DNA of 64,000 nucleotides, from positions 2,356,518 through 2,420,517 of the forward strand of contig SCFE01000004.1 in NCBI GenBank assembly GCA_004352715.1, given 5' to 3'. The translations under genes and the position numbers were made by a program. This document shows, one piece after another, positions 47,525 through 58,386 of this stretch. The DNA is from Hofstenia miamia (Eukaryota; Xenacoelomorpha; Acoela). Below the pieces are notes generated by a model that saw nothing but the letters and a program-made list of their open reading frames with translations, was not told the DNA's origin and searched no databases. Every line of letters starts with the position of its first letter. Position 1 is the stretch's first letter.

Positions 47525-47885
47525 CTTACAAGGCCGAAGGAATAGTGTTTGGCACTAATAAATAATTTGACGGTACTAAAAAGCTAACAAACTTTCTTTG
47601 ACAAATTTGCAAAAATTGTTGCTATAAAACTTCATTTTCCAAATTGAATTTTGAAAAATATATATTTTTCTTGATAACCTAAGAATATCGAATGGTTATA
47701 AGCCGTGATACTTTTTATACATGACATCGCATATAACATATATGTGTAACTTCTCATTTCGCAAGTTCTTGATTATACGGGGAAATCATGTCATTAGTTG
47801 ACTTAGTCAATCCTTTAAAATTATCTCAGTACCTATTCTTTTTGTACACACTATATATCGTAATTCATAAATATAGTTTTTTTAG

Positions 47886-48447
47886 ATTTGTTGCAATTGT
47901 TATTCCACATTCATACAAAAAGTTCAATGGTTCAAAATTGAATAATTACGCATACATATTTTCTACATACATTGGTGGTTTTTCTTTTGCTTCGTACATC
48001 AGTTTCATAATGGATTACAATGAGGAGACATATCGATGCATTAACAACTTTCTAAAGTGGAGTTCCCTCAAGCGTCAGCTGTATCAAACATGGACTGCAT
48101 TTCTTCTGCTTCTTCTTTTCTGCTTGATTGTCGGGTTGTATATGATCATCATATACAGGATTTGCTTTACAAAACATGCTAATGTGAAGGGCATTCTTAC
48201 TAGAACTTGTCTACTTCTTACAGCAGAATTTTGTGTTTGTACATTCCCAAAAGTGGCTTATCTTACATTTGATTTTCTCAACAATCTCTTCAATTGGGGG
48301 ATGAATTTTAGTATCCATTCGATATGGTACTATATAACTGTTCTGCTGATTCCTTTGTCATCCGTATTCAGTCCACTGATTTACATGTCACAAAATAAAA
48401 TTTTTGAAATGGAAATGCTCTTAATTGTTAAAAGGATTTTCTGCTGA
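47886..48447 (+). CDS. Class A GPCR B, exon 2
   Basis: Completes Arg111 and encodes residues 112-297, ending with TGA at 48445-48447. Seen: DRF at the TM3 end; TM4 about 131-153; Cys162 in extracellular loop 2, partner of Cys84; TM5 about 178-204; short loop 3 (TKHANVKGILTRT, nearly the same as in receptor A); TM6 with F226-x-x-C229-T-F-P232; TM7 with S273-P-L-I-Y277, i.e. NPxxY with Ser for Asn; a short tail ending KRIFC, where the final Cys could be lipid-modified. An upstream in-frame ATG at 47788 lies in the intron and is not the start, because the acceptor AG at 47884-47885 gives a perfect alignment to receptor A. Exon 2 is better conserved between the two receptors in TM5-TM7 than in TM4. 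Confidence 0.9.
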
Positions 48448-48521
48448 ACATTAATAGTATATATTCCTTAGCAAATTTAACAATCCCACTGTAAAATTTG
48501 TGTATTTTCTCCCAGAAGTGC

Positions 48522-48527
48522 AATAAA
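48522..48527 (+). terminator. Poly(A) signal of receptor B
   Basis: AATAAA 75 bp after the stop codon, followed by T-rich sequence. Comparable in position to the signal of receptor A. Confidence 0.6.
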
Positions 48528-49416
48528 CGTATTTCCTTTGTAAGTTATTGAAAATGAAATACTAAATGTGGTATTTTCTAATTACTTGACATATTTAATC
48601 TAGATAGTCAGCAGTGGGCAATCTTATAGGATAGAAGTATAACGGAAGATAGTAATCAAAATACTGCAAGGAAAATTATTGTTCTAAGAAAATGATCAGA
48701 TAATATTAATTGTTGAGAAATTACAATTTGCCAATTTTTAATATAGTATAAGCGTTTGCCCACTGGATTTTTTTAAGAAGTTCAATAATAAAAAGTTGAA
48801 GTTTTACTATGCTGCATAGATGAACACAAAAACATACAGAAATACATACTGTTGTACAAACATTTTTGGAAGGCAGTTCGCTAGTCACACACAGTGATGG
48901 AGATTTTCACAAAAGCTAATGAAATCCAAATTGCTTGAAAAAGGAACGACTGTTCGCTATAATCATCAATTATTTTACGGTTGGTCTGACACAAAACAAT
49001 TATTGCGTTATCTGCCACTGGGGTATGACATCCCGCAATCAAAGAAGCTGTGAATAAAGAACTATTGTTCAGAAATATGACCGTTAATACAAATTTTTCG
49101 TTGAAGCAACATTAAATTAAGCGGTTTTCTTTTAAATCAAATATAATTTTTCCTGAATGTTATGTACACACATGCATACATTCTTCTTTGAACTGATCTT
49201 TCTAGAACATTTTGATTTGGATTCGGCATAGTGTAATTTTTTATTGCCCCTTGCGAAGAACTTAGGTTTGAGTTAATCCTGTCTAATATTTGCTTGTCGA
49301 CCATTTGATAGCATTTAATATGCCGTCCTATTCCAATATATGATTTCATAAGATGCAATATAAGATCAAAGTCTACAGATTTGGCGTACAATTTGTAAAG
49401 TAGGTATGCATAAAGA

Positions 49417-49452
<36 letters not shown>

Positions 49453-49605
49453 TTTACAAATATAACATAAGCAATTTCATTATTTAGGTTGTGTGTGTGT
49501 GTGTTTGCAGAATTTTAAATTTGCTGTGTGCACAATACAATATCTTTTGTTGACAAAAAATCTAGCACCACAAAATTTTTTCATTTGATGCAAAAAATCG
49601 TGTCT
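48528..49605. other. Intergenic, nothing recognised
   Basis: AT-rich with a TA tract at 49418-49450 and a short GT tract near 49490. The minus-strand frame 49391-49137 shows no family features. Confidence 0.5.
49418..49450. repeat. (TA)n microsatellite
   Basis: 33 bp of TA in the 3' flank of receptor B. Confidence 0.95.
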
Positions 49606-49607
49606 TA

Positions 49608-49885
49608 GCAATCTACGTCGATTATCCGGACACGTAAAACTAAACGGCCCAAAAATATTCCGGATAATCGAAAATGAACTTTCGTTATGCAATGGAAACC
49701 GGCCAATTAGTCATAGACCGCGAAATGATTCTCCCTTTGGACCTAAGATTTCCAGTGCAAAATAAAAATAATATAGACAGTTTCATAGGCTAAATTTTAT
49801 TAGTGAACAAAAAAATTAAATTTTGAAAATTTACTTCATTTTTAATGTCCGGATAACCGGCGTTCGGATAGTCGACGAAGCACTG
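49608..49885. mobile_element. pogo/Tigger-type MITE
   Basis: 278 bp flanked by TA on both sides (49606-49607 and 49886-49887). The right end reads CAGTGCTTCGTCGACTATCC in reverse complement; the left end reads GCAATCTACGTCGATTATCC. CGTCGAYTATCCGGA-type ends with a TA target are typical of pogo-like elements (Tc1/mariner superfamily). Further TCCGGATAA words lie inward on both sides. No coding capacity, so it would depend on a transposase elsewhere. Confidence 0.82.
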
Positions 49886-49887
49886 TA

Positions 49888-52800
49888 TTAACACACTAGG
49901 TACAGAGTTATTTATGCCAAAAATAATTATAGAATGTAAAATCCCATGGAATATCAATATTTATGCGATCTTACAGCAACAATCAAAGAAAAATAGGTGC
50001 TACAAAATACCTTTTCTGAATTTGTTATACAATTATTGTTGTCAACTTTTATACATTAAGTCTAAGTTTGACTGGGGAAATTTAAAAATCAAAAAGGCGT
50101 TATATTGCTCATTGGTTCTAGTTATTGCATATTTTTAAAAAATATTAATAAGTTTGCTTTATCACTATTACTTAATAAAATGTTCGTAAATATATTTTAT
50201 TTCACTTGTTAGCCGATTATAGTTTTTTAGACTATCAAATTGTTTCACATCATCGCTATAACTTAAACAACACTATTTTAACAAAAACAGAGAAAATAAT
50301 AGAAATGTAGATATAAGATAAATTAATGTTAATTTATTTTTTGCCTACACTCATTTTTTTTAATTATAGATTTTAAAATTTAAGAAAATTGTACGAATTC
50401 CTATCATTGTTAATTAGAAATTTAACTTTAAAATGTGTTGCGGTGGTTAGAAGCATTTGTGTTATAATATATTCAAAACATTTAAGAATCGAATACATTA
50501 AAGTGTACTACTAATCTACATTTAATTAATTCATTTCTACTGTATCTATATTCAACTTATTAAAAAAACTTTTGCTGGGTGGATCCGTAGAAGATTTCTG
50601 TGGTATGAGGCAATAAGAATCTTTGCCCTCAACAAACCTAGAATTGACTCTTCTTGGAATTCCTTATTTAAAAGATTAATCGTTAAACCGCTGAAATTTA
50701 GAAATCATATCTGAAGCATTAGTGGTTTCTTAGTTTTCATCACTCAGTTTAAATTGGATTATTCAATGAATTTGAATTTATTCGAAATGAAGACTGATCT
50801 GTACTCGAATTTTGGATCTGATAAATTTGTATATATTTGTGCACAAAATTTTATCAGAATAAAAAGTTAGTATCTGAATTATGCTACAATTTTTCAGCAG
50901 TAATTTGAAACTATTGCCACACAACCCACAACAAATGTGCATTCTATATGGTAGTGATTTACGTGATTTATTTTATATTGACTAAAAGCATAACACTGTT
51001 ATTGCTTAGAAATGCAATGGTTTATTGAATCAACTAATATTCTTTCATAATATAGTTTAAACATTGAGAGATATTGGTATTTTTTCTTGAAAGTAATTCA
51101 CAATTTTGTGTGTAATTTCCAACTATAATAATTATTAGAATCTAATGACTTTATGTAAATAGTTTTTAATATTAATTTTTTCTAAATTAGGAAAATATAC
51201 TGTTTAATATTTCCCTTTTTGGATGATAATAATTTAGATTACAATTACGGACAGAAGCTAAAGAACAATATTATTGTTGGAGTGGCTGAACTAAGGTCCT
51301 TCCTATACAAAGCTTTTTTTAATTACAATATTTTCTACAAGCCTATTAAGAAATTTGGAAATCATGAACCATTGACTTCTACTAAAGAGCATTGTTTTGG
51401 CTGAAGTAGTAAAACATTAACTATTTTAATTTGAAACTTTCAATTTTTTAGAAAAGATTTATATTCTCCCCATACCTAACATTCCGAGGCCATGGAAGCA
51501 AAAACGAGCTTTAGCTCTAATTCTTTGTGTGTGCATAGATCTCTCAAACTCATTGAGGCCTGTCTTGAGTAAAGTCAGTTTATGGAACAGAGCCAGTTCG
51601 CGGAATAAGATCAAAAGTGAAAGAGTTAAGGATATATGGTAGTAGAAATTACACGTGCTAGACAATAACGAAATCTGGATAAAAATATTTAATCATTAAT
51701 CGACTGAAATATATTTATTACGATATTTTGGTAATTTTCAGAGACCGAGTCAACAATTCCTCGGGAAAAGCTATATATTCAGTATATCGTAAGAAACTAA
51801 ATAAGTTTCTTTCTATTTTCTAAATAGAATATAAATAATTGCATGGTTACCTTCACCATTTATGAAAAAGTTCATTTTCTATAAATATAAACAAATATTT
51901 GCGTTTTAATCCCAATCACTCCTGTAAGGGGATTTTTTGTCCACCATCCAAACTTTGTGCAGTTTCGAATATTTCATGATGTCTAATTGTAAGACTCATA
52001 AATATGTGACTAAGATATATTTTGACTCATTTTTCTGACAATTTTACAAAGAATGATCAATTTGGTGATATGCATGTAGATATCTTTAAAAACGTACATA
52101 AATTAAAAAAGATTTAATCAAAGCTGACATTCAATTTCTTTAATCTGTCACCTAGGTAAATGTTCTTGAGAAATTTGTGCATTCATTATTAAAAATATAG
52201 CCTAAAGTGAAGAATAAATATTCAAAAATATATCTTATTAAAAAGTGCTAAATCGGTAATTTTTGTCTCAAGGGAAACAAATTGTAAGTCCCAATCGATT
52301 AGTAACTAAATATAATGCAACATTTCCAGGTTATACAATGAAGTAAGTTAAAATGCATGCTATGCTATTCATTGTCTATTAAATATTGCAATTTGTCAAA
52401 GAAAAATTAAATATTCGTTATTAAAACCGGAATTATTTTGAAAAGTAAAAATTTAAAAAAAATTGTGCTTTTGCTCATGAGTTTTACATTTTGGTTACAG
52501 TTTCGTCTAGTATATGAGGATGATCCTCCAGTAAGCACAGAAAAAGTCTCTCGACTTTTTAGATTCGAACAAGGTCTTATAACTAAATATAGTGCGATTT
52601 TTAGTTTCTTGTTTCTAGTAAATCAAACAATTTTCCATTAAATATTTTACTTTATTGCATGGATTGATGATTGCGAAATTGCTGGCGTTCATTTTTTAGT
52701 CACTTTACACAAAATCCTAATCTTATCAGTCACAATACTATCGCATCTCATTAACTTAGAACAACTTGCGCCGAAGGGTAGACTTTTTATATAACTTTGC

Positions 52801-53632
52801 ATATTTTATAAGAGTTAAAACATTTTTGCTCATGAATATCACTTGTTTAACCAGATTCGACCTAGAATTTTTGGGCTCCTCTGGCATTGGAAAGGAGAAT
52901 TTTCTATAACTACACTATTTGATTCTGGATTGGAATATGATACGAAAACGAAACTTTACAAATATATTCTTCATATTAGCACTATAAACTTGGGATGTTA
53001 AAAAATTTGATGACATTTATATTTTTGGGGATGTCATCAAATATTAAGTTTTGGGGATTTTTTTGAAATGTATTTAATTTTGGTTTTAATAGTTGGGAAA
53101 AGATGAGAATTCATTAGAATGCATTCTTAACTTATCAAATATAATTTCATTGCTTATTATGTATATTTTCATACCTAACAATATAATAATAATGTTTTTG
53201 CAAAAATTGAAAGACTATGCTCCCGTACAAGAATCAATACCATACATAAAATATGCAGAATATGAAAGCTCCGCAACTTTGTGAATAGTAATTAAAGGTT
53301 TGATAGTGGGGGGGGGCAGAGCAATCCTCCCCCAGGCCGAATAGGATAAAGCCAAATATCGAAATGAAGAAATTTTTACAATTAGTGACAATAACTAAAA
53401 AAAATTGAGTCTTGTGAACATATTTTTGAAATAATTTTTTCACATCTCTCCAAATTTTCAAATTTTGGATATCTACCAGGAAGTTAAACAGAGACACACC
53501 AAAATAAGTGAGTGAACAAATTAACACGAATGGCATTGAGAAAAAGCGCTAAGTTTCTTTCCAGATAATACGTTATAAAACGCAGCTTCCCTCTTAAATT
53601 TTCATCAAACTAATTCGATCTGCTAACCAGAA
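49888..53632. other. Intergenic, no recognised gene
   Basis: AT-rich; short frames such as 51219-51404 (+), 52438-52641 (+) and 53234-53536 (-) show nothing recognisable. A G-run at about 53310 is followed by CCTCCCCCAGG, reminiscent of the hAT-like G-rich ends elsewhere. Confidence 0.5.
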
Positions 53633-53635
53633 ACA

Positions 53636-54130
53636 TTACTTTTGTTGAACCAGAGCCTCATTTGGAGAAGCAGTTTCACGAGAATTTCCAATCAGATAAC
53701 CGGAACTGGACAATGGAGGAATAAACAACGTGCGGTATTTTTTTATCAAAGAGTCAGTTTCATTAAAACTAAAGAAATGACTAACAAATCCTGAACCAGT
53801 TTCTTTGAGCGCTCTTTGCATTGACTCCAACAACCAATCAGAATATGTTGTCGCAAGAGACTTACTGATGGTATGACGCGTTCAAATCCTTTTCCAAAAA
53901 CGATCTTAATTTTTCTTGGGAAAGATCAGTAAGTGGCAACACTCCTGAATTCTACTAATCTGCTAATTCAAAGTTGAAGATATCTCTTTCCTTGTAAGCA
54001 AATCGACATTTTACTGCGAAGGTCTTCTTAAGGCCAACCACTTCAAATGCTTTTTGTTTTGATATTGTCAGGAATATGAGGATCTTTGGATTCCATGAAT
54101 CTTGATTTTCAGACTGAGTAAAAAATCACA
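53636..54130 (-). pseudogene. Unrecognised decayed coding stretch
   Basis: Two minus-strand frames read as ordinary globular protein and abut each other. Upstream (about 54110-53880): SWNPKILIFLTISKQKAFEV, then VKCRFAYKERDIFNFELAD, two stops, and LPLTDLSQEKLRSFLEKDLN. Downstream, in another frame (about 53865-53636): SDWLLESMQRALKETGSGFV ... LFIPPLSSSGYLIGN, ending QQK and a stop. Composition is much less Asn/Lys/Ile-biased than random frames here. The break near 53870 could be a frameshift or an intron boundary. No family recognised; possibly a host pseudogene or an unfamiliar transposon protein. Confidence 0.4.
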
Positions 54131-54935
54131 AGATGATCTGGAGCACAGTTTAATATCTTAATACATTGATAATTAGTGCTTTAGCAAACAGTGACTCCCT
54201 ACAACGTGTTAAATTGGCTTGCTTATTTTTGACAGAAAATCAAAATTTGGCGCCGTTAAAGTGAAATTTTTTATGAGCAATAACATTATTTGATGTGATG
54301 CGGAATTTTGGGCATTCTTAGTAATCAGGCAGAATGATTTTTAGGATTGGTTCACACCTTAAATAATTACATAAGCTTAGAATTGTATTCTTTGTTTTTA
54401 AATATATATATATATATATTGATTACATAGACGCAATTATTTCCTAACACAATATAAGTTGGGTGTCCTAATTTTACTTTGCGCTTGAACATTTCAGTTC
54501 GATAGATAATGGAATATTAGATGCACTGTAGTAGATTTCAAATTGAATTTGACAAAGGTACTTAGAAATACCTAACAAATATCCTTAATTAAATTTTTCT
54601 GTGAATTGATTTTCTAGTATATTCTTAAAATAGAAATTCTCAATTTTCACATAGTCGATTATATTTCCCAACTGTTTGATAGATAGAATATTATTCTATA
54701 GTATTTTAGAGCAATTGGATTTCTTTTAGTTGGTTATAAATGAAAAAAGTCTACATGTTAATTATTTGGGTTTACAACTCCAGTACATTTGTTATTATAT
54801 ATTTCTCTTCGAAAAATACACACCAATACATATACAAACTGGAAACACAAATCAAAAAAATGCCAAAATGTGAAAATTCATATTTGATTAAATTTAGTCC
54901 TATAAAGGTAAGGTACGTATGAATATGGGTTTTTT

Positions 54936-55935
54936 NNNNNNNNNNNNNNNNNNNNNNNNNNNNNNNNNNNNNNNNNNNNNNNNNNNNNNNNNNNNNNNNN
55001 NNNNNNNNNNNNNNNNNNNNNNNNNNNNNNNNNNNNNNNNNNNNNNNNNNNNNNNNNNNNNNNNNNNNNNNNNNNNNNNNNNNNNNNNNNNNNNNNNNNN
55101 NNNNNNNNNNNNNNNNNNNNNNNNNNNNNNNNNNNNNNNNNNNNNNNNNNNNNNNNNNNNNNNNNNNNNNNNNNNNNNNNNNNNNNNNNNNNNNNNNNNN
55201 NNNNNNNNNNNNNNNNNNNNNNNNNNNNNNNNNNNNNNNNNNNNNNNNNNNNNNNNNNNNNNNNNNNNNNNNNNNNNNNNNNNNNNNNNNNNNNNNNNNN
55301 NNNNNNNNNNNNNNNNNNNNNNNNNNNNNNNNNNNNNNNNNNNNNNNNNNNNNNNNNNNNNNNNNNNNNNNNNNNNNNNNNNNNNNNNNNNNNNNNNNNN
55401 NNNNNNNNNNNNNNNNNNNNNNNNNNNNNNNNNNNNNNNNNNNNNNNNNNNNNNNNNNNNNNNNNNNNNNNNNNNNNNNNNNNNNNNNNNNNNNNNNNNN
55501 NNNNNNNNNNNNNNNNNNNNNNNNNNNNNNNNNNNNNNNNNNNNNNNNNNNNNNNNNNNNNNNNNNNNNNNNNNNNNNNNNNNNNNNNNNNNNNNNNNNN
55601 NNNNNNNNNNNNNNNNNNNNNNNNNNNNNNNNNNNNNNNNNNNNNNNNNNNNNNNNNNNNNNNNNNNNNNNNNNNNNNNNNNNNNNNNNNNNNNNNNNNN
55701 NNNNNNNNNNNNNNNNNNNNNNNNNNNNNNNNNNNNNNNNNNNNNNNNNNNNNNNNNNNNNNNNNNNNNNNNNNNNNNNNNNNNNNNNNNNNNNNNNNNN
55801 NNNNNNNNNNNNNNNNNNNNNNNNNNNNNNNNNNNNNNNNNNNNNNNNNNNNNNNNNNNNNNNNNNNNNNNNNNNNNNNNNNNNNNNNNNNNNNNNNNNN
55901 NNNNNNNNNNNNNNNNNNNNNNNNNNNNNNNNNNN
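54936..55935. other. Assembly gap (1,000 N)
   Basis: A round-number gap, so its size is probably nominal. The long frames crossing it are artefacts except for the stretch at 55936-56197. Confidence 0.95.
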
Positions 55936-56182
55936 CGATCAGTTTTTGCAGCTTGGTGACATTTTCAGGACAACTGGATGACGAAGGGCGACCAGAACTG
56001 TGCCCTTTTTCCGTTGACAATGTTTCTGCTTTGCAATTGGCAATCCATCCATAAATCGTAGCCAAACAAGGCACATCATCTGGCCATACATTGGTCAATT
56101 TCCTGTGAATATCTCCGGCAGATGTTCCATTATGATACTCGGTATACACATAAAATCTGCACGCTGAATTTGAATATTCCAT
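55936..56182 (-). CDS. Mariner-type transposase N-terminal HTH region (partial)
   Basis: From ATG 56182 the frame gives about 82 residues before the gap. A helix-turn-helix of the HTH_48/mariner type is visible: FYVYTEYHNGTSAGDIHRKL, then VPCLATIYGWIANCKAETL, then GHSSGRPSSSSCPENVTKLQ, matching the STVxRWxxRFKxG...DxxRSGRPS...xxVxxVxxLI pattern of mariner transposases and SETMAR-like proteins. The frame runs upstream to 56197 with GTG only, preceded by TTTGGTTTTTAG, a good splice acceptor, so an upstream exon is possible. The DDE catalytic domain would fall in the gap. The sequence seen has no stops. Confidence 0.72.
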
Positions 56183-56411
56183 TGCAACGCGACACACTAA
56201 AAACCAAATGAGTAATGATTATCATTCACACACATTATATTTCTGCTAACAGTTATAAAATGTAACCAATCAACAATTAGTATGACATGCTAAATATTAA
56301 TCATGCATGTACCTATGCGCAGCACACAATAATTGCATTGCAGCATTATTCTAATTCTTTTCCAGACATGTTAATATATATATATATATATAGCATAAGT
56401 TACTGAGATAC

Positions 56412-57137
56412 ATTGATTGGAACAAACTTCAACGCTTAACGTTTTTCATTTTTAAAAAAATTATTGTCAGATCAAAATTGCGGCAACATAAATTTGCAGT
56501 AAACTGCAAGATCTATTAAATTATAAATATGCATGCATTTAAAATATCTTTAATGTCTTTGAACTTTGTTGATTATTAAGTAATTGCTCTTTATCTTTGT
56601 TCTTAATGTAAAGAGCTTCCATTATTCTTAAATCCTTGGTTCTTTTTTTATGCTTGCTTGATGTTTATTATGCATAAATATTTCTGATTTTAGATGCCCC
56701 TTAATATGTTTCCTTGATCTTGTAATTAAATGAGGACTTGTTTCACCAAAGTATGATTCTTGACAATCGTCACAGTTATATTCATAAACTACAAATGAAA
56801 TCAAATCTAATTCAAGAGGATCCTTATTTTTTATGATATCTTAATGATTTAAAAGTTGGTGTTATGATGGTATTACTTAGATCTTTGTTAAGGATATTAA
56901 GTTTTGATTCTAGGGTTCTTACAGAAGTTTCAATATATAGCAATTTTCAATAGATTTTTTCATGCTTTTGGTTTAAATGTTCAAAGATGTTATCAGTCAT
57001 TGGATTTAGGAGGCATTCACTTACAATCTTTTTAATGTATTTTTAAGGATAGCCATTCTGCTTAAAATGGAATTTTGTTTTGGTGATGATTTTTTAAAAT
57101 TCGAAAACGCTAAGCGTTGTGGCTTGTTCCAATCAAT
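56412..57137 (-). mobile_element. Penelope-like element relic in an inverted repeat
   Basis: An inverted repeat of about 34 bp bounds the segment: ATTGATTGGAACAAACTTCA at 56412 and ATTGATTGGAACAAGCCACA at the other end in reverse complement. Inside, on the minus strand, is the C-terminal GIY-YIG endonuclease region of a Penelope-like retroelement. TA microsatellites flank both ends. The reverse transcriptase is not recognisable. Confidence 0.7.
56640..56830 (-). pseudogene. GIY-YIG endonuclease fragment (Penelope-like)
   Basis: An uninterrupted stretch reads VVYEYNCDDCQESYFGET then SPHLITRSRKHIKGHLKSE. This matches the Y-x-Y-x-C-x-x-C...Y-I-G-E-T...L-x-x-R-x-x-x-H pattern of Penelope GIY-YIG domains (the YIG is YFG here). 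Cys-x-x-Cys and the catalytic Arg/His region are kept. A frameshifted continuation resembles the usual IMEALYI end (about 56600). It would nick target DNA in an active element; this copy is fragmentary. Confidence 0.75.
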
Positions 57138-57154
57138 ATATATATATATATATA

Positions 57155-58251
57155 ATGATATATTTATCAATATAAAACACCTTGCAACTGAAATTTTTAA
57201 TTAAACATATTTATTATTAAATAGAAGTAAACTTTGTCTTTTTATAAAAATGCATATTCTTATCTATGAGATTCTTCCCTGGACAGAAATTACTAAAACA
57301 TCCTTAGATTTCACTATGATTACTGGAAATGATATCTGCTAAAATGTGACATCTGTATATCCCAATGAATTAAATAGACACGACTTTCTTTTTATCATTA
57401 AATCCCGTAAGAAAATATTTTGAATTAAGAAGCTAAGGCAATAGAAATTTAAAATTACAATCATCAATGCTGCCTTCTGAATGAATTTTTCTGAAATTAG
57501 TTTTCTTCATAAGCTCAATTCGAAGATTTATAATTTTTTCTTTCCTACATTTCAAGATTTCAAGGTGCATATAATCTTCATAAATGAATTCATCTTCTAA
57601 TTTAAATCCAGAAAGGGAGATCCTTCGCTCATCAATGTTACTAGTGATCTTTCATTTTGGATTAATAGAGATTAAGTCAAACGTCATTGTTTGGTGCTTT
57701 GATTATTGCTTGAATGTCGAGCTTAAGCATACTTAAACTATCTTTTTGCATAGTATTGACCGAGTTCATTTTTTATTTGTCCATAAAGTTATTGTCTTAG
57801 ATTTTTTGTGTTTTTTGACTTTACAATAAAAGATAGTCGCAATACGAAGTTTCGTTGTAAACGTTGTGAAAAGCTCCTGTTGAACAGTGAAAACAATCAC
57901 TTGAACTGAGAAAGTTCTCATAGTCTTGAATCATTCTGTGCATTTTGATATGAGGAGTTGTGCGTGTGCGTGCTTAATAAAAATATATAATTGTGCATGC
58001 ATTGACTTCAAAAATATATCAATATGAATGAAGACTTGATAAAATGCATTTTTACCTGAATAGAAAGCTCACATTTTACAATTCCATTCTCACGATTTTT
58101 TGAAAATTAATTAAAAAGTTGGAATGAAATCTAGAAATTGATGCAAAGTGATTGCAATTAATGTTCAGCTTTATTTGCGGATATTCTGATGTTAGTTCAA
58201 ACAATCCATCCGCATAGAAAGGATATTTGTAACCAACATTCGGTAAGCTGA
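57155..58251. other. Intergenic upstream of the transporter
   Basis: AT-rich, with no recognised gene or element. It may contain the promoter and a 5' exon of the transporter gene. Confidence 0.5.
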
Positions 58252-58386
58252 CAGACAGATGTTTTCACAAATACATATCAACAAGATTCATGGCTGCTCA
58301 CAAAGCCAATTGGACTTTGGATTAGTCAGTCAATCCTTCTTCTCCAATATCTTTGTGCAGCAAATAAGACTAGTATTGCGGCAGTT
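58252..58386 (+). other. In-frame extension encoding probable TM1 of the transporter
   Basis: 45 codons open in the transporter frame without ATG, containing a hydrophobic stretch of about 20 residues ending in SIAAVMP, the normal TM1-loop position of SLC18B1-like proteins. An ATG at 58290 starts MAAHKANWTLD in a frame shifted by one base and stops at once. Either a one-base indel (real or sequencing) lies near 58300-58325, or this is the start of an exon whose ATG is in an upstream exon; CTGACAGACAG ending at 58258 could be an acceptor. Confidence 0.55.

Larger units (their letters stand above)
38901..47885 (+). other. 8,985-bp intron of receptor B, filled with transposons
   Basis: Starts GTATTTTTTC and ends in GTTTTTTTAG. 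Six times longer than the matching intron of receptor A. It contains a hAT element (40924-43556), a gap duplication (43596-43878), a Ty3/Gypsy relic (44958 to about 47524) and a 597-N gap. Both identified elements are flanked by intron sequence, so expansion by insertion explains much of the difference. Confidence 0.8.

Noticed and set aside
47788-47885. ATG 47788 as start of a separate receptor gene
   Set aside because: The stretch before 47886 does not match receptor A, while the acceptor at 47884-47885 joins exon 1 at 38900 in perfect register.
54878-56197. A 439-codon frame on the minus strand
   Set aside because: Most of it is N. Only 55936-56197 is real sequence, called separately as mariner-type.
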